Shown piece after piece: positions 1 to 7,423 of a stretch of 64,000 bases of DNA (within the stretch, counting starts at the first letter, position 1; the number at the start of each line of letters is the position of its first letter). Under the pieces are notes generated by a model, which saw only the letters and a program-made list of their open reading frames with translations, was not told the DNA's origin and did not search any database. Location: assembly GCA_905215575.1 (NCBI GenBank), contig CAJMQV010000003.1, positions 16,820-80,819 of the forward strand, written 5' to 3'. The position numbers were made by a program, and so were the translations under genes. Source of the stretch: an uncultured bacterium. GTDB taxonomy: Bacteria > Bacteroidota > Bacteroidia > Bacteroidales > Bacteroidaceae.

Positions 1-2493
1 ATTTCTGTTGCTAATTATGCTCGACTTAAAGGTCATGGAATGTATGCACGATTTGCAAACTTAATAAGAAATAATTCTGGAGAGTTATCTGAATTGCAGG
101 CGTATAGAGATGGTGCATGTAGTTATTATGTTGAAGCACTAGGTATATTTAACGCCTTAGGAGAAAGGAATCATCTTCAGGAACTTTTACTTAAGTATCT
201 ACAATTGCATTTTGTGATTTCTCAGCTTGAAGGTGGCAAAACACCAGATCCAGATTGGGAGACATGGACATTAAAGCAGCTTCAACAAGATTGCTTAAAC
301 AATGATAGTGCAGAAAACTTTAGAACACTATTATCTTCATACATTACAGTAGGTGCCGCTGCGGAAGGAGCTTGGGGAACATTGGCAAATGATGCTGATG
401 GTACAGGTGTCTTCACGGGTAAATGTCATAGTATGAAATTTAGGAGTAGAGCATTTGATTTATTTAATGAGATTGAACATTCTGCAATTGATAACAATCC
501 TTCTGTAAGTTTCAACTCATTTGTTAAACAAATTTTTTCTCATCGACAAGCAAGAATCAAGCAATTAAATGCTTGTTTGCAAGATTGTCTTAATTGGAAT
601 TTCAATTTGTTTAATATTTCGCTATTCGCATCAATGTGGGACTCTGCACGATCTCTCTCCTCAATAATGACAGCTACAGATATAAAATCGCAAAATACAA
701 TTAACAGTATAATTGATATTCTGAAACCATATGCTAGCCATAAGCCCAATGAGCGTTATAGAGATTTGGTATCTTCACAAACTGCAATTTTGAAATGCAA
801 AGATGCCATTGTTGCTACTACGACTTATTACGGTCGTACATTCTTCCTTCCTCTTTTTGATAAGTGGTTAGATGAAATCGGAAAGCAGATAGAAGAAAAG
901 GATGCTAATGCACTTCCGAATTTATCTATTTCTCCTGATCCGTGTTACGTTAAGATTGATGATAATAATAATTGTTACATTGACTTTGTTGTATCCAATA
1001 TTGGTGAATCTACTACTCAATCCTTCGTTGTAAATATTGTAATAAATAATAAACTATACAAAATTGAACATCTGACAGAATTAGCTGCTGGAGAATGTTG
1101 CACAGAAAGCCTATTCACAAATGACATTAAAGGAATATTCTCATTTGATGTTCATTTTAGTATTGTCCCGAAATATCAAAACAGAGAACTGCCTCCTATG
1201 GAGTCTGAGGCTACATATGAAATTGAAGAGGATGATTACATAAAAGATGAAAATGACATACCTTGGACTATTTCTAATACGCCTCCAGATACTGTGTTTA
1301 AAGGCAGAGAAAAGAATCTTGACACTTTAGTAAGTCATTATCTTTCAAAAGATAGAAGCCAAACTTATATATTATATGGTTTGACAAGAACAGGAAAATC
1401 TTCTATGTTAGATTATCTTAGGGAGCGAATCAATGGACAATCTCTGAAAGAAGATAATTCTGTTCATATAATGACCTTTAAATGGTATTTGAACGAGTTT
1501 TCTTATATTAGGTCTTCCGTTGAGGACTTTTGGACGTGGGCTATAGAAACTAATATCTACAATGTCCTTGATAAAATGAATCCTAAGCTCGCAGATGCAA
1601 TTGATGTAGCCTATTCGAATTCCCTTCCTACTGCAGGTTGTTGGACGCAGGCAGATTTTTCGCGAATAATAGAAGTTTTAAATGAGCACAATATTGTGCC
1701 ATTGATTACTATTGATGAGTTTTCATATGTTAGAGATATGCTCAAAACAAAACTTCTTGATGCGACATTTGTTTCAACATTGCGAAACCTTGCTTTAACA
1801 GGTAAAGCATGTTTTATATACGCAGGAACTTATGACATAAAAGATCTTCCAAAAGAAAAGGAATATGGAATAGTAGGTCAAATGAATAATACTACACCAA
1901 TGCATATTAATGAAATAGACGATGTTTTCGCAAATGAACTGATAGATGCATGTCCACAGATACAGTTTGACGAACGTGTTAAATCTTATATAAGGACGAT
2001 GTCTGGTTGCGTTCCGTATTGGATTCAATGGATATGTAAAGATTGTGGCAAGTATGCTGTAGCACATAAAAAGAAGCATCTAGGATTAAGGGATGTAGAG
2101 CATGTTGTAGACGTTTTGACAGGAAGTGTAAAACCTGATTTACTTGATTGTTGGCAAGCATTAGATGAGGAGAACTTTCAAAATAATCAGATAACTCCTG
2201 GAAACATTGAGGAACAACAATTAATCACGAGTTTGGCTTTTCTTCTTAAGGATTCAGCTCCTATGATGGGTAGAGGAATTAGTATGGATGAACTGAAACA
2301 ATTATGGGAACAGTATTCTGTTCCATCAGATAAAAGGCTGAAAATGGCAAAAGCATTAACAGCATTGGAAGAAAGAAAGGTCCTAAAATCATTTACTGAC
2401 GAGAATCGAGAAGTTTACAAATTTCGTGTTGAACTTTTCCGATGCTTTTGGTATAATCATCACAAAGACATAGATACAATATTAACATTATAA
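1..2493 (+). CDS. STAND-like ATPase with helical-repeat N-terminus (5' partial)
   Basis: The reading frame is open from base 1, so the true start is probably outside the window; the first ATG is at base 40. Residue numbers count from that ATG. Residues 1-290 are helix-rich and TPR-like. Residues 300-400 look like a beta-sandwich (CARDB/Ig-like: 'FVVSNIGEST' and 'LTELAAGE'). From about 410 there is a P-loop NTPase: 'FKGREKNL' entry, Walker A GLTRTGKS at 447-454, Walker B 'LITIDEF' with D559/E560, and a sensor-like stretch 'ACFIYAGTYD'. A winged-helix-like tail follows. This order is typical of STAND/ORC-like ATPases that sense or switch. The next gene starts 9 bp downstream, so the two are surely co-transcribed. 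AT-rich base use suggests accessory DNA. A defence role is inferred; no specific family was recognised. Confidence 0.75.
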   Translation: MSVANYARLKGHGMYARFANLIRNNSGELSELQAYRDGACSYYVEALGIFNALGERNHLQELLLKYLQLHFVISQLEGGKTPDPDWETWTLKQLQQDCLNNDSAENFRTLLSSYITVGAAAEGAWGTLANDADGTGVFTGKCHSMKFRSRAFDLFNEIEHSAIDNNPSVSFNSFVKQIFSHRQARIKQLNACLQDCLNWNFNLFNISLFASMWDSARSLSSIMTATDIKSQNTINSIIDILKPYASHKPNERYRDLVSSQTAILKCKDAIVATTTYYGRTFFLPLFDKWLDEIGKQIEEKDANALPNLSISPDPCYVKIDDNNNCYIDFVVSNIGESTTQSFVVNIVINNKLYKIEHLTELAAGECCTESLFTNDIKGIFSFDVHFSIVPKYQNRELPPMESEATYEIEEDDYIKDENDIPWTISNTPPDTVFKGREKNLDTLVSHYLSKDRSQTYILYGLTRTGKSSMLDYLRERINGQSLKEDNSVHIMTFKWYLNEFSYIRSSVEDFWTWAIETNIYNVLDKMNPKLADAIDVAYSNSLPTAGCWTQADFSRIIEVLNEHNIVPLITIDEFSYVRDMLKTKLLDATFVSTLRNLALTGKACFIYAGTYDIKDLPKEKEYGIVGQMNNTTPMHINEIDDVFANELIDACPQIQFDERVKSYIRTMSGCVPYWIQWICKDCGKYAVAHKKKHLGLRDVEHVVDVLTGSVKPDLLDCWQALDEENFQNNQITPGNIEEQQLITSLAFLLKDSAPMMGRGISMDELKQLWEQYSVPSDKRLKMAKALTALEERKVLKSFTDENREVYKFRVELFRCFWYNHHKDIDTILTL

Positions 2494-2502
2494 ATTAATA
2501 AT

Positions 2503-4320
2503 ATGGAACCCTTCATTGTTAATACAGATATCACAGATATTAATGATTTGTATGGAAGAGCTAAGTCAATAAAGATTCTTCAATCATGCGCTTCTAGAAA
2601 AGAAAATGCAGGAATCATAGGGGCAAGACGTTTTGGTAAAACTTGTCTCTTGAAATCAATGGAAAGTTTTATTAACTCACATCCAGAAATCAATGCTGTA
2701 CCTGTATATTTTGATGTAAAATCACAGGCTACAATTCATAAAAATACGCCCGAAGTTTATATGAATATTGCAGCGTTGTTAGCAAAAAAGATGTGTGAAA
2801 TGAATATTGTGGAGGAAGGGGAATTTAAGTTGTCGAGGAGGTGCTCCTTGGATATCTCTACAGATCTTGTTGACATGAAGGTACAGATGAGCGCTTGGCA
2901 TTCCCAGTACAAACAAGACGCTTTATTCGCATTAGCTGATGAAGTCAATAATCATGGCAAGTATGTTCTTTTACTGCTGGATGAGATTGATTCTTTGCTT
3001 TTGGAAGCCCTAAATACTCCTTCTGATTTTGGTAGGATTAGAGGTGCAGCTACTGATGGAACCAAGTTGAAATTTTGGATTGCGGGTATTGCTCCATGGA
3101 AATCAATCACATCCAAAGTTGGTTCACCAGAGCTGAATTGCGGATTAGAACAATGTCTTTTGTCTAAAATGGCAAAAACTGATTTTGACGCAATGTGGTA
3201 TGATGAATGTTCAAAAGTAGAGGATGAATCGCTTAAGCAAAAGTTACTTTTAATAAAAGATCAAGTATACAATAAAACTGGAGGAATTCCTTATTACTCT
3301 AAATTTATTGGCTCTAGTTTCGTCAATGGCACAATTGACGAAATGCCTGACTATACAATTTTGAGAGATTATCTGTGTGAGATTTACGACAACAAATTCA
3401 TGACTGATGCGGAAAGGTCTGTTTTAAAGACTCTTGCGGATAAACCGATGCGATTTGATAATATAGCCGATGATGTTAATGCACTTGTTACAAAAGGTCT
3501 TGTCGGAAAAGACGAAAATACATATTCTATTGTATTGGATTATTTGGTAGATTATGTTAAAGCTAAGTCCTTGAATACAAACATTCAAGAATCCATCGAT
3601 ATTGAACAAAAAGAAAGAGACATTCTTGTAGACGAAATAGCAAGATTAATAGATGTTAATTGTAAAAAGATAAAACCTAGCCCTTTCAAGCCTTCATTTG
3701 AAGATTGGTCAGTATTCAACAGTTTGAAAATTCAATGTACTAACGAGTCAACTCTACTCGCTTTTGCAACTTCCGTATGTAAAATTTATTATGAAGGTAG
3801 TGATCTCGGTAGATGTCTTCCCGTAGGCTATATTTCAAGAAATTTTTGTAATATCATTCGGTCGCTAAGAAATAGATACGACCATAGAGATTGTGAACCA
3901 AGAATCTTGGACGATCGACGGCTTTTTTCAATACTAAATAACGGGATAGTGCCATTCCAATCCATTCATTTTGCTAATATACAGTCTGTTGTGTTAAATA
4001 TGTTTAAACAAGAATTGTTGGATATGAACCAAACTGCAACGAATCCGACAGTATCAACAGGAAACTTAATAGCCGGGACTGAAAGGGCAAAATTCCTTGA
4101 AGACGGGAAAGAGTATGAAGGCTTAATTGTAGTTGTCAATAATCAACATGGAACTTTTTTTAATGTTAAGTGTCAGAATCATGCATATCCATTACAGATA
4201 ATTACAAAATTATGCAAATTGCGTGAAAATGATGTAGTTCTGTTTACAGCAATTAAAGAACAGAATCTAAAGGATTCAAGCAAGTTCTTTTGGAAAGCAG
4301 ACAATGTTAGAAAAAAATAG
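2503..4320 (+). CDS. AAA/STAND ATPase with HEPN-like RNxxxH domain and beta-rich tail
   Basis: A 605-aa protein. The N-terminus is a P-loop ATPase: Walker A GARRFGKT at 40-47 and Walker B 'LLLLDEIDSL' with D160/E161. A winged-helix-like segment lies around 290-350. The C-terminal half (about 370-510) is helical and contains 'SLRNRYDHRD', where R456, N457 and H461 fit the RNxxxH catalytic signature of HEPN ribonucleases. The last ~80 residues ('GKEYEGLIVVVN...GTFFNV') resemble a small OB/cold-shock-like beta barrel, which could bind RNA. A working model is an ATPase that controls an RNase. The WYL regulator gene overlaps the 3' end by 17 bp, consistent with one operon. The ATPase call is firm. 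HEPN is a motif-level call that needs structure prediction. Confidence 0.75.
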   Translation: MEPFIVNTDITDINDLYGRAKSIKILQSCASRKENAGIIGARRFGKTCLLKSMESFINSHPEINAVPVYFDVKSQATIHKNTPEVYMNIAALLAKKMCEMNIVEEGEFKLSRRCSLDISTDLVDMKVQMSAWHSQYKQDALFALADEVNNHGKYVLLLLDEIDSLLLEALNTPSDFGRIRGAATDGTKLKFWIAGIAPWKSITSKVGSPELNCGLEQCLLSKMAKTDFDAMWYDECSKVEDESLKQKLLLIKDQVYNKTGGIPYYSKFIGSSFVNGTIDEMPDYTILRDYLCEIYDNKFMTDAERSVLKTLADKPMRFDNIADDVNALVTKGLVGKDENTYSIVLDYLVDYVKAKSLNTNIQESIDIEQKERDILVDEIARLIDVNCKKIKPSPFKPSFEDWSVFNSLKIQCTNESTLLAFATSVCKIYYEGSDLGRCLPVGYISRNFCNIIRSLRNRYDHRDCEPRILDDRRLFSILNNGIVPFQSIHFANIQSVVLNMFKQELLDMNQTATNPTVSTGNLIAGTERAKFLEDGKEYEGLIVVVNNQHGTFFNVKCQNHAYPLQIITKLCKLRENDVVLFTAIKEQNLKDSSKFFWKADNVRKK

Positions 4321-5467
4321 AATGCAACGCAAGAACCTCTTTGACGGAGATAGCTATAAGGCACAATTTGCTTTGATAACCTATCGGTGGCTGACGAGCC
4401 GCCGATGGGTTAGTTATGCAGATATCATGGCTGATTATATTGGTGTGACAATAAAAGAATTGCCGGCTAATTTGTCAAATTGCGATGGGTATGGCGAGTT
4501 GAAGAAGGTAGTTGGCACACTAAAGAAAGCTATAGTCGATAAGCTTGAAAAGGACGTTAGCGAGTGCTTTGAGGAAGAAGGCAACAACCGCAATAAGCGA
4601 TTCCGCTATGTTGGTAAGGATGATGATCCACTTACAGACATGCGTAATGCCAAGGTCATCAATAATCTTCGCCAGTACTGGAAGTTTTGCCAGGACTCTG
4701 CTGGATTCTTCCCCAAATCGTGGCTGGAGTACTTCTTCCATGATTGTCAGGACTTGCTCGACATGAAGGCTAAGCGCCAGAAAGGTGAGCAGGTGATAAG
4801 TTCAAGCCTTGACCGAATATTAACCAATATAGAATATCTCCCTCAGCTCTATGAAGCTATTACCAACAAAACGGTGATGGAGATAGAATATAAACCATAC
4901 GACGAGGAACAAGTAACCTTACTATTTCATCCGCATTACTTGAAAGAGTATAATGGACGATGGCATTTATTCGGTCATGCAGAAGGTAGAGAACCGGAAT
5001 TCGGGTACAACATTGCTCTTGACCGCATACAAGAGAAGCCTCGTGAGAGAAGTAAAGTGGAGTATGTTCCTGCACCAGATCACTTTTATGATGAGTTTTT
5101 CAAGGATATCGTTGGCGTGAGTCACATGAAAGATTTCCCAAACAAAGAACATATCGTTATACGCGCACACGAACATTATATATTTAAATTAATAGATACA
5201 AAGCCTCTGCATCATTCATACGAGGTTGTGAAGCCTTACGGATTATACGAAGATGGAGAGTATGCTGAGTTCTCTGTTGATGTAGAGATGAACAACGAGT
5301 TTATTGGTCGTGTTCTCCAGATGGGTGCAGGACTTGAAGTTATGTCACCACTACAGATTCGTAAGATCTTTGCGAAAAGAGTGAAAGACATGGCTTTGCA
5401 CTACATTGAACCTGGAGAGAAACTTCAACGAATGGTTCCAAATACGGAGGAACCATTAGAATCATAA
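4304..5467 (+). CDS. WYL domain transcriptional regulator
   Basis: A 387-aa protein with an N-terminal helix-turn-helix-like region (about 15-80), a linker, a WYL-type domain (about 185-265, with 'LFHPHYLKEYNGRWHLFGHA' in place of the usual P-x-x-L-x-x-x-x-x-W-Y-L pattern) and a C-terminal WCX-like extension to about 370. WYL proteins sense ligands or nucleic acid and often repress phage-defence operons. The ATG at 4304 overlaps the ATPase-HEPN gene by 17 bp; an ATG at 4322 is an alternative start. The last codons contain the first of three related hairpins, so the end of this gene may have a regulatory job. It probably controls the two upstream ATPase genes or the small genes downstream. Confidence 0.85.
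   Translation: MLEKNRMQRKNLFDGDSYKAQFALITYRWLTSRRWVSYADIMADYIGVTIKELPANLSNCDGYGELKKVVGTLKKAIVDKLEKDVSECFEEEGNNRNKRFRYVGKDDDPLTDMRNAKVINNLRQYWKFCQDSAGFFPKSWLEYFFHDCQDLLDMKAKRQKGEQVISSSLDRILTNIEYLPQLYEAITNKTVMEIEYKPYDEEQVTLLFHPHYLKEYNGRWHLFGHAEGREPEFGYNIALDRIQEKPRERSKVEYVPAPDHFYDEFFKDIVGVSHMKDFPNKEHIVIRAHEHYIFKLIDTKPLHHSYEVVKPYGLYEDGEYAEFSVDVEMNNEFIGRVLQMGAGLEVMSPLQIRKIFAKRVKDMALHYIEPGEKLQRMVPNTEEPLES
5431..5457 (+). repeat. Hairpin element copy 1 (inside the 3' end of the WYL gene)
   Basis: Perfect 9-bp arms AATGGTTCC and GGAACCATT flank a 9-nt loop (aaatacgga). Copies 2 (5716) and 3 (6232) share the arms' core, the loop length and most loop bases. No U-tract follows, so an ordinary intrinsic terminator is unlikely. 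It could be an operator, an RNA hairpin or a small mobile palindrome. Confidence 0.8.
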
Positions 5468-5471
5468 GTTC

Positions 5472-5504
5472 TTGATTTTATCACAAGAATAGTTATTACC
5501 TTTG
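5472..5504 (+). promoter_or_regulatory. Bacteroidetes-type promoter for the 41-aa peptide gene
   Basis: A -33-like TTG at 5472-5474 and a -7 box TAccTTTG at 5497-5504, 22 bp apart, fit the Bacteroidetes housekeeping promoter. Transcription would start near 5511 and give a leader of about 65 nt ahead of the ATG at 5578. Confidence 0.55.
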
Positions 5505-5523
5505 CAGCGTCAAACTTCGAAAA

Positions 5524-5557
5524 CCACCACGAAGTTGGCGCTGCATTTCGTTGGTGG
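5524..5557 (+). promoter_or_regulatory. Leader hairpin upstream of the 41-aa peptide gene
   Basis: An inverted repeat, ccaccacgaa (5524-5533) with ttcgttggtgg (5547-5557), lies in the leader between the promoter and the ATG at 5578. It is unrelated in sequence to the three GGTTCC hairpins. It could hide the ribosome site or stabilise the mRNA; this is an inference. Confidence 0.45.
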
Positions 5558-5577
5558 AAACCTAAAACTGATCGCAA

Positions 5578-5703
5578 ATGGAAACACAGCAATCACCAAA
5601 AACAGAAACGCCCATGACAGAGAAAGATCGTTGGTTGCTCGCGGCAGCTATCTGCTCGGCAATCGGTACTGCCATTACTGCTTTTTTCGCAGGAAAAAAG
5701 TAG
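5578..5703 (+). CDS. Small single-span membrane peptide (41 aa)
   Basis: The ORF has a polar N-terminus rich in T, P, Q, E and K, then one hydrophobic segment of about 20 residues ('WLLAAAICSAIGTAITAFFA', with a GxxxA-like pattern) and a short basic end (GKK). An internal ATG at 5614 would give a 29-aa form. It has its own promoter and a structured leader, and a GGTTCC hairpin follows 13 nt after the stop, so it looks like a self-contained unit. Such peptides can be membrane-acting toxins or small subunits, but no family was recognised. The reading frame is the only one in this stretch that makes a plausible protein. Confidence 0.5.
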   Translation: METQQSPKTETPMTEKDRWLLAAAICSAIGTAITAFFAGKK

Positions 5704-5715
5704 TTGCTCAGAGGG

Positions 5716-5746
5716 ACAATGGTTCCAAAACGAGAGGAACCATTGT
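5716..5746 (+). repeat. Hairpin element copy 2
   Basis: Perfect 11-bp arms ACAATGGTTCC and GGAACCATTGT with a 9-nt loop (aaaacgaga). It lies just after the 41-aa peptide gene and matches copies 1 and 3. The following bases 'tctggtaaaaa' resemble those after copy 3 ('tcttgtaagaa'), so the repeat unit may be about 40 bp long. No T-run follows. Confidence 0.85.
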
Positions 5747-5816
5747 TCTGGTAAAAACATTCTTCAGATTCGAAAACAAGTAGTAAAATTGCACTCGAAA
5801 TCAAAAACGAACGACT

Positions 5817-6212
5817 ATGAAACAGACATCAAACAACAAGGCAAAAGCAAAGCAGACAAAGAAGCAGAGGAAGGCAGAGGCAGATGCTCACAGAAGAACC
5901 AACAAGCGTTGGGAACGTGTTGAGACATCCGATCGCTATCGCAAGGCAGCTACCGAAGAACTCTGCAATGTGACAACAAACAAGATTGAGATTGAGGTAC
6001 TTGACGGAATCCTTCTCAACTTGAACATCAGAAGTAAGATGAAACCTTCAAAAGTGCAGGACAGAATTCTCCGTCGCATCGTAGAGAAACGTCAGGCACA
6101 GGCAAACCACAAGAAGCATGGTCGTTCAGAAGATCTCACCTCAATGCACATCACACTTGCATGCACAAGCAAGTGCATGAAGGATATCAGAAAGAAAAGA
6201 TACGCTGCATGA
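5817..6212 (+). CDS. Small highly basic hypothetical protein
   Basis: A 131-aa protein rich in Lys and Arg, especially in residues 1-45 ('KAKAKQTKKQRKAEADAHRR') and near the C-terminus. The middle (about 50-90) may form helices. There is no signal peptide or membrane segment. The charge suggests DNA or RNA binding. No family was recognised. It sits between hairpin copies 2 and 3 as another single-gene unit in the same direction as its neighbours. GC content is higher than in the ATPase genes upstream and resembles the helicase unit downstream. Confidence 0.6.
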   Translation: MKQTSNNKAKAKQTKKQRKAEADAHRRTNKRWERVETSDRYRKAATEELCNVTTNKIEIEVLDGILLNLNIRSKMKPSKVQDRILRRIVEKRQAQANHKKHGRSEDLTSMHITLACTSKCMKDIRKKRYAA

Positions 6213-6231
6213 ACTTTCAAAAAAGAGTGTG

Positions 6232-6258
6232 ATTGGTTCCAAAACGGAAGGAACCAAT
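6232..6258 (+). repeat. Hairpin element copy 3
   Basis: Perfect 9-bp arms ATTGGTTCC and GGAACCAAT with a 9-nt loop (aaaacggaa), 20 bp after the stop of the 131-aa gene. The outer pair differs from copies 1 and 2 on both arms (compensating A/T to T/A change), which supports selection for pairing. Confidence 0.85.
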
Positions 6259-6274
6259 ACTCTTGTAAGAAAGC

Positions 6275-6305
6275 TTGCATGCCCTATACTAACATAGTAA
6301 CTTTA
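6275..6305 (+). promoter_or_regulatory. Candidate promoter of the paralogue pair-helicase unit
   Basis: TTG at 6275-6277 and TAacTTTA at 6298-6305, 20 bp apart. This deviates by one base from the -7 consensus TAnnTTTG. It leaves a leader of about 95 nt before the ATG at 6406. Confidence 0.4.
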
Positions 6306-6405
6306 CATTACAATTCCGAGAGAGTTGGTTTCATTTATACATTATTTTATTATTACAAACAACAGAGGTGGCGGCCTATTCCGCTAAACAAAAACAAGAC
6401 GTACG

Positions 6406-6852
6406 ATGAACACATCACTCGCACTCATTGCCGCAAAGGCACTCCCAGCCCTCTCGGGTAGTTCTCTCATCTACAACGCAGAGAAGAATGTGTACCTCAC
6501 CCTCGGTTACACCAGCGCAGCTGGCAACACCTACTACCGAGCAATCCGTCTCTCTGACCGATTGGCAGTTTACTACCACATCGGACAAGGTTACGCCCAC
6601 ACTTTCCTCAACGGCATCACACTGTTAGCATGGAACGGACAGAAGGCAAATATCATTGCTCAGAAGTTCTGGGGCGGATGCAACTGGCGATGTTTCAACG
6701 AACGAAGCGCCAAGGAAGAGAGCATCCTCATGCTGAAGGATTTCCTGAAGGGACAAGCCAAGGCAATGGGCAGCATGGTGGCAGAGAGTCAGCTCCTTGA
6801 CTTCTCGCGAAGCATGATAGAGGCAACTCATCAGAAGTGCTGCTTGGGCTAA
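6406..6852 (+). CDS. Hypothetical protein, paralogue of the next gene
   Basis: A 148-aa protein. Its middle ('GNTYYRAIRLSDRLAVYYHIGQ', then 'FLNGITLLAWNGQ') aligns with the next protein ('GNRYYKGVRFCDRIVVVEKVG', then 'YIDGIEVYAFNGT'), so the two are diverged duplicates. The shared core looks like an all-beta fold followed by a helical tail. No signal peptide or catalytic motif is apparent. It is the first gene of a likely operon with the 168-aa paralogue and the Pif1-like helicase. The function is unknown. Co-occurrence with a helicase suggests a part in DNA transactions, which is an inference. Confidence 0.65.
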   Translation: MNTSLALIAAKALPALSGSSLIYNAEKNVYLTLGYTSAAGNTYYRAIRLSDRLAVYYHIGQGYAHTFLNGITLLAWNGQKANIIAQKFWGGCNWRCFNERSAKEESILMLKDFLKGQAKAMGSMVAESQLLDFSRSMIEATHQKCCLG

Positions 6853-6913
6853 CCATCATGCCCAATCAAAGAGAGAACAAACAAAAATCACAAACCAAGA
6901 AAAACAAAACGAC

Positions 6914-7420
6914 ATGGCAAGCTTAACAAAAGCAATCAACAAAGACCTGTTCGACAGCATCCTGCCGACATTCGGTAACCAACGAGTTCACATTCCTGTA
7001 TGGGACGAAGGACAGAAGATGTTCCTCTGCGAGGAGTACGAGAGCGCAAGCGGAAACCGCTACTACAAGGGCGTGAGATTCTGCGACCGCATTGTAGTTG
7101 TCGAGAAGGTGGGACTCTACCACAACTGGACCTACATCGACGGCATCGAGGTTTACGCCTTCAACGGTACACGCCTTGAACTTGTTCAGAAGAGAGACTA
7201 CGACAAGGTGCATCGCAACGAGGAGTTCATCCGAAAGGAATTAGAAACCATGGTGCGCAACTTCTTTGAAGGAGTACTCAAAGCTCAAAGAAGCTGCATG
7301 CCACAGGAAGAACTCGAAGAGAAGGCGAAAGGGATCATTGATGGATGCTACAAGAGTTTCCTCGACAACGACTACAACACACGTCTCACCCAAATTCTCC
7401 CACAAATCGAACAGAAGTAG
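6914..7420 (+). CDS. Hypothetical protein, paralogue of the preceding gene
   Basis: A 168-aa protein with the same beta-rich core as the 148-aa neighbour (residues about 45-95) and a longer charged helical C-terminus. The helicase gene begins 3 bp after its stop codon, so the two are translated from one mRNA. The pair may form a heterodimer or supply an accessory factor to the helicase. I do not recognise the family. Codon use matches the helicase, so these three genes probably share an origin. Confidence 0.7.
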   Translation: MASLTKAINKDLFDSILPTFGNQRVHIPVWDEGQKMFLCEEYESASGNRYYKGVRFCDRIVVVEKVGLYHNWTYIDGIEVYAFNGTRLELVQKRDYDKVHRNEEFIRKELETMVRNFFEGVLKAQRSCMPQEELEEKAKGIIDGCYKSFLDNDYNTRLTQILPQIEQK

Positions 7421-7423
7421 GAC

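Noticed and set aside
5502..5804. Overlapping ORFs of 80-93 aa on both strands around the 41-aa gene
   Set aside because: They run through the leader hairpin and hairpin copy 2 and show no protein-like composition. The 41-aa frame with its own promoter and hydrophobic span explains the region better.
5431..6258. Integron attC sites as explanation for the three hairpins
   Set aside because: The AAC/GTT core boxes expected of attC are not present, arms are perfect rather than imperfect, and no integron integrase gene is in the window.
5431..6258. CRISPR array
   Set aside because: There are only three copies, about 285 and 515 bp apart, separated by genes rather than by short unique spacers.
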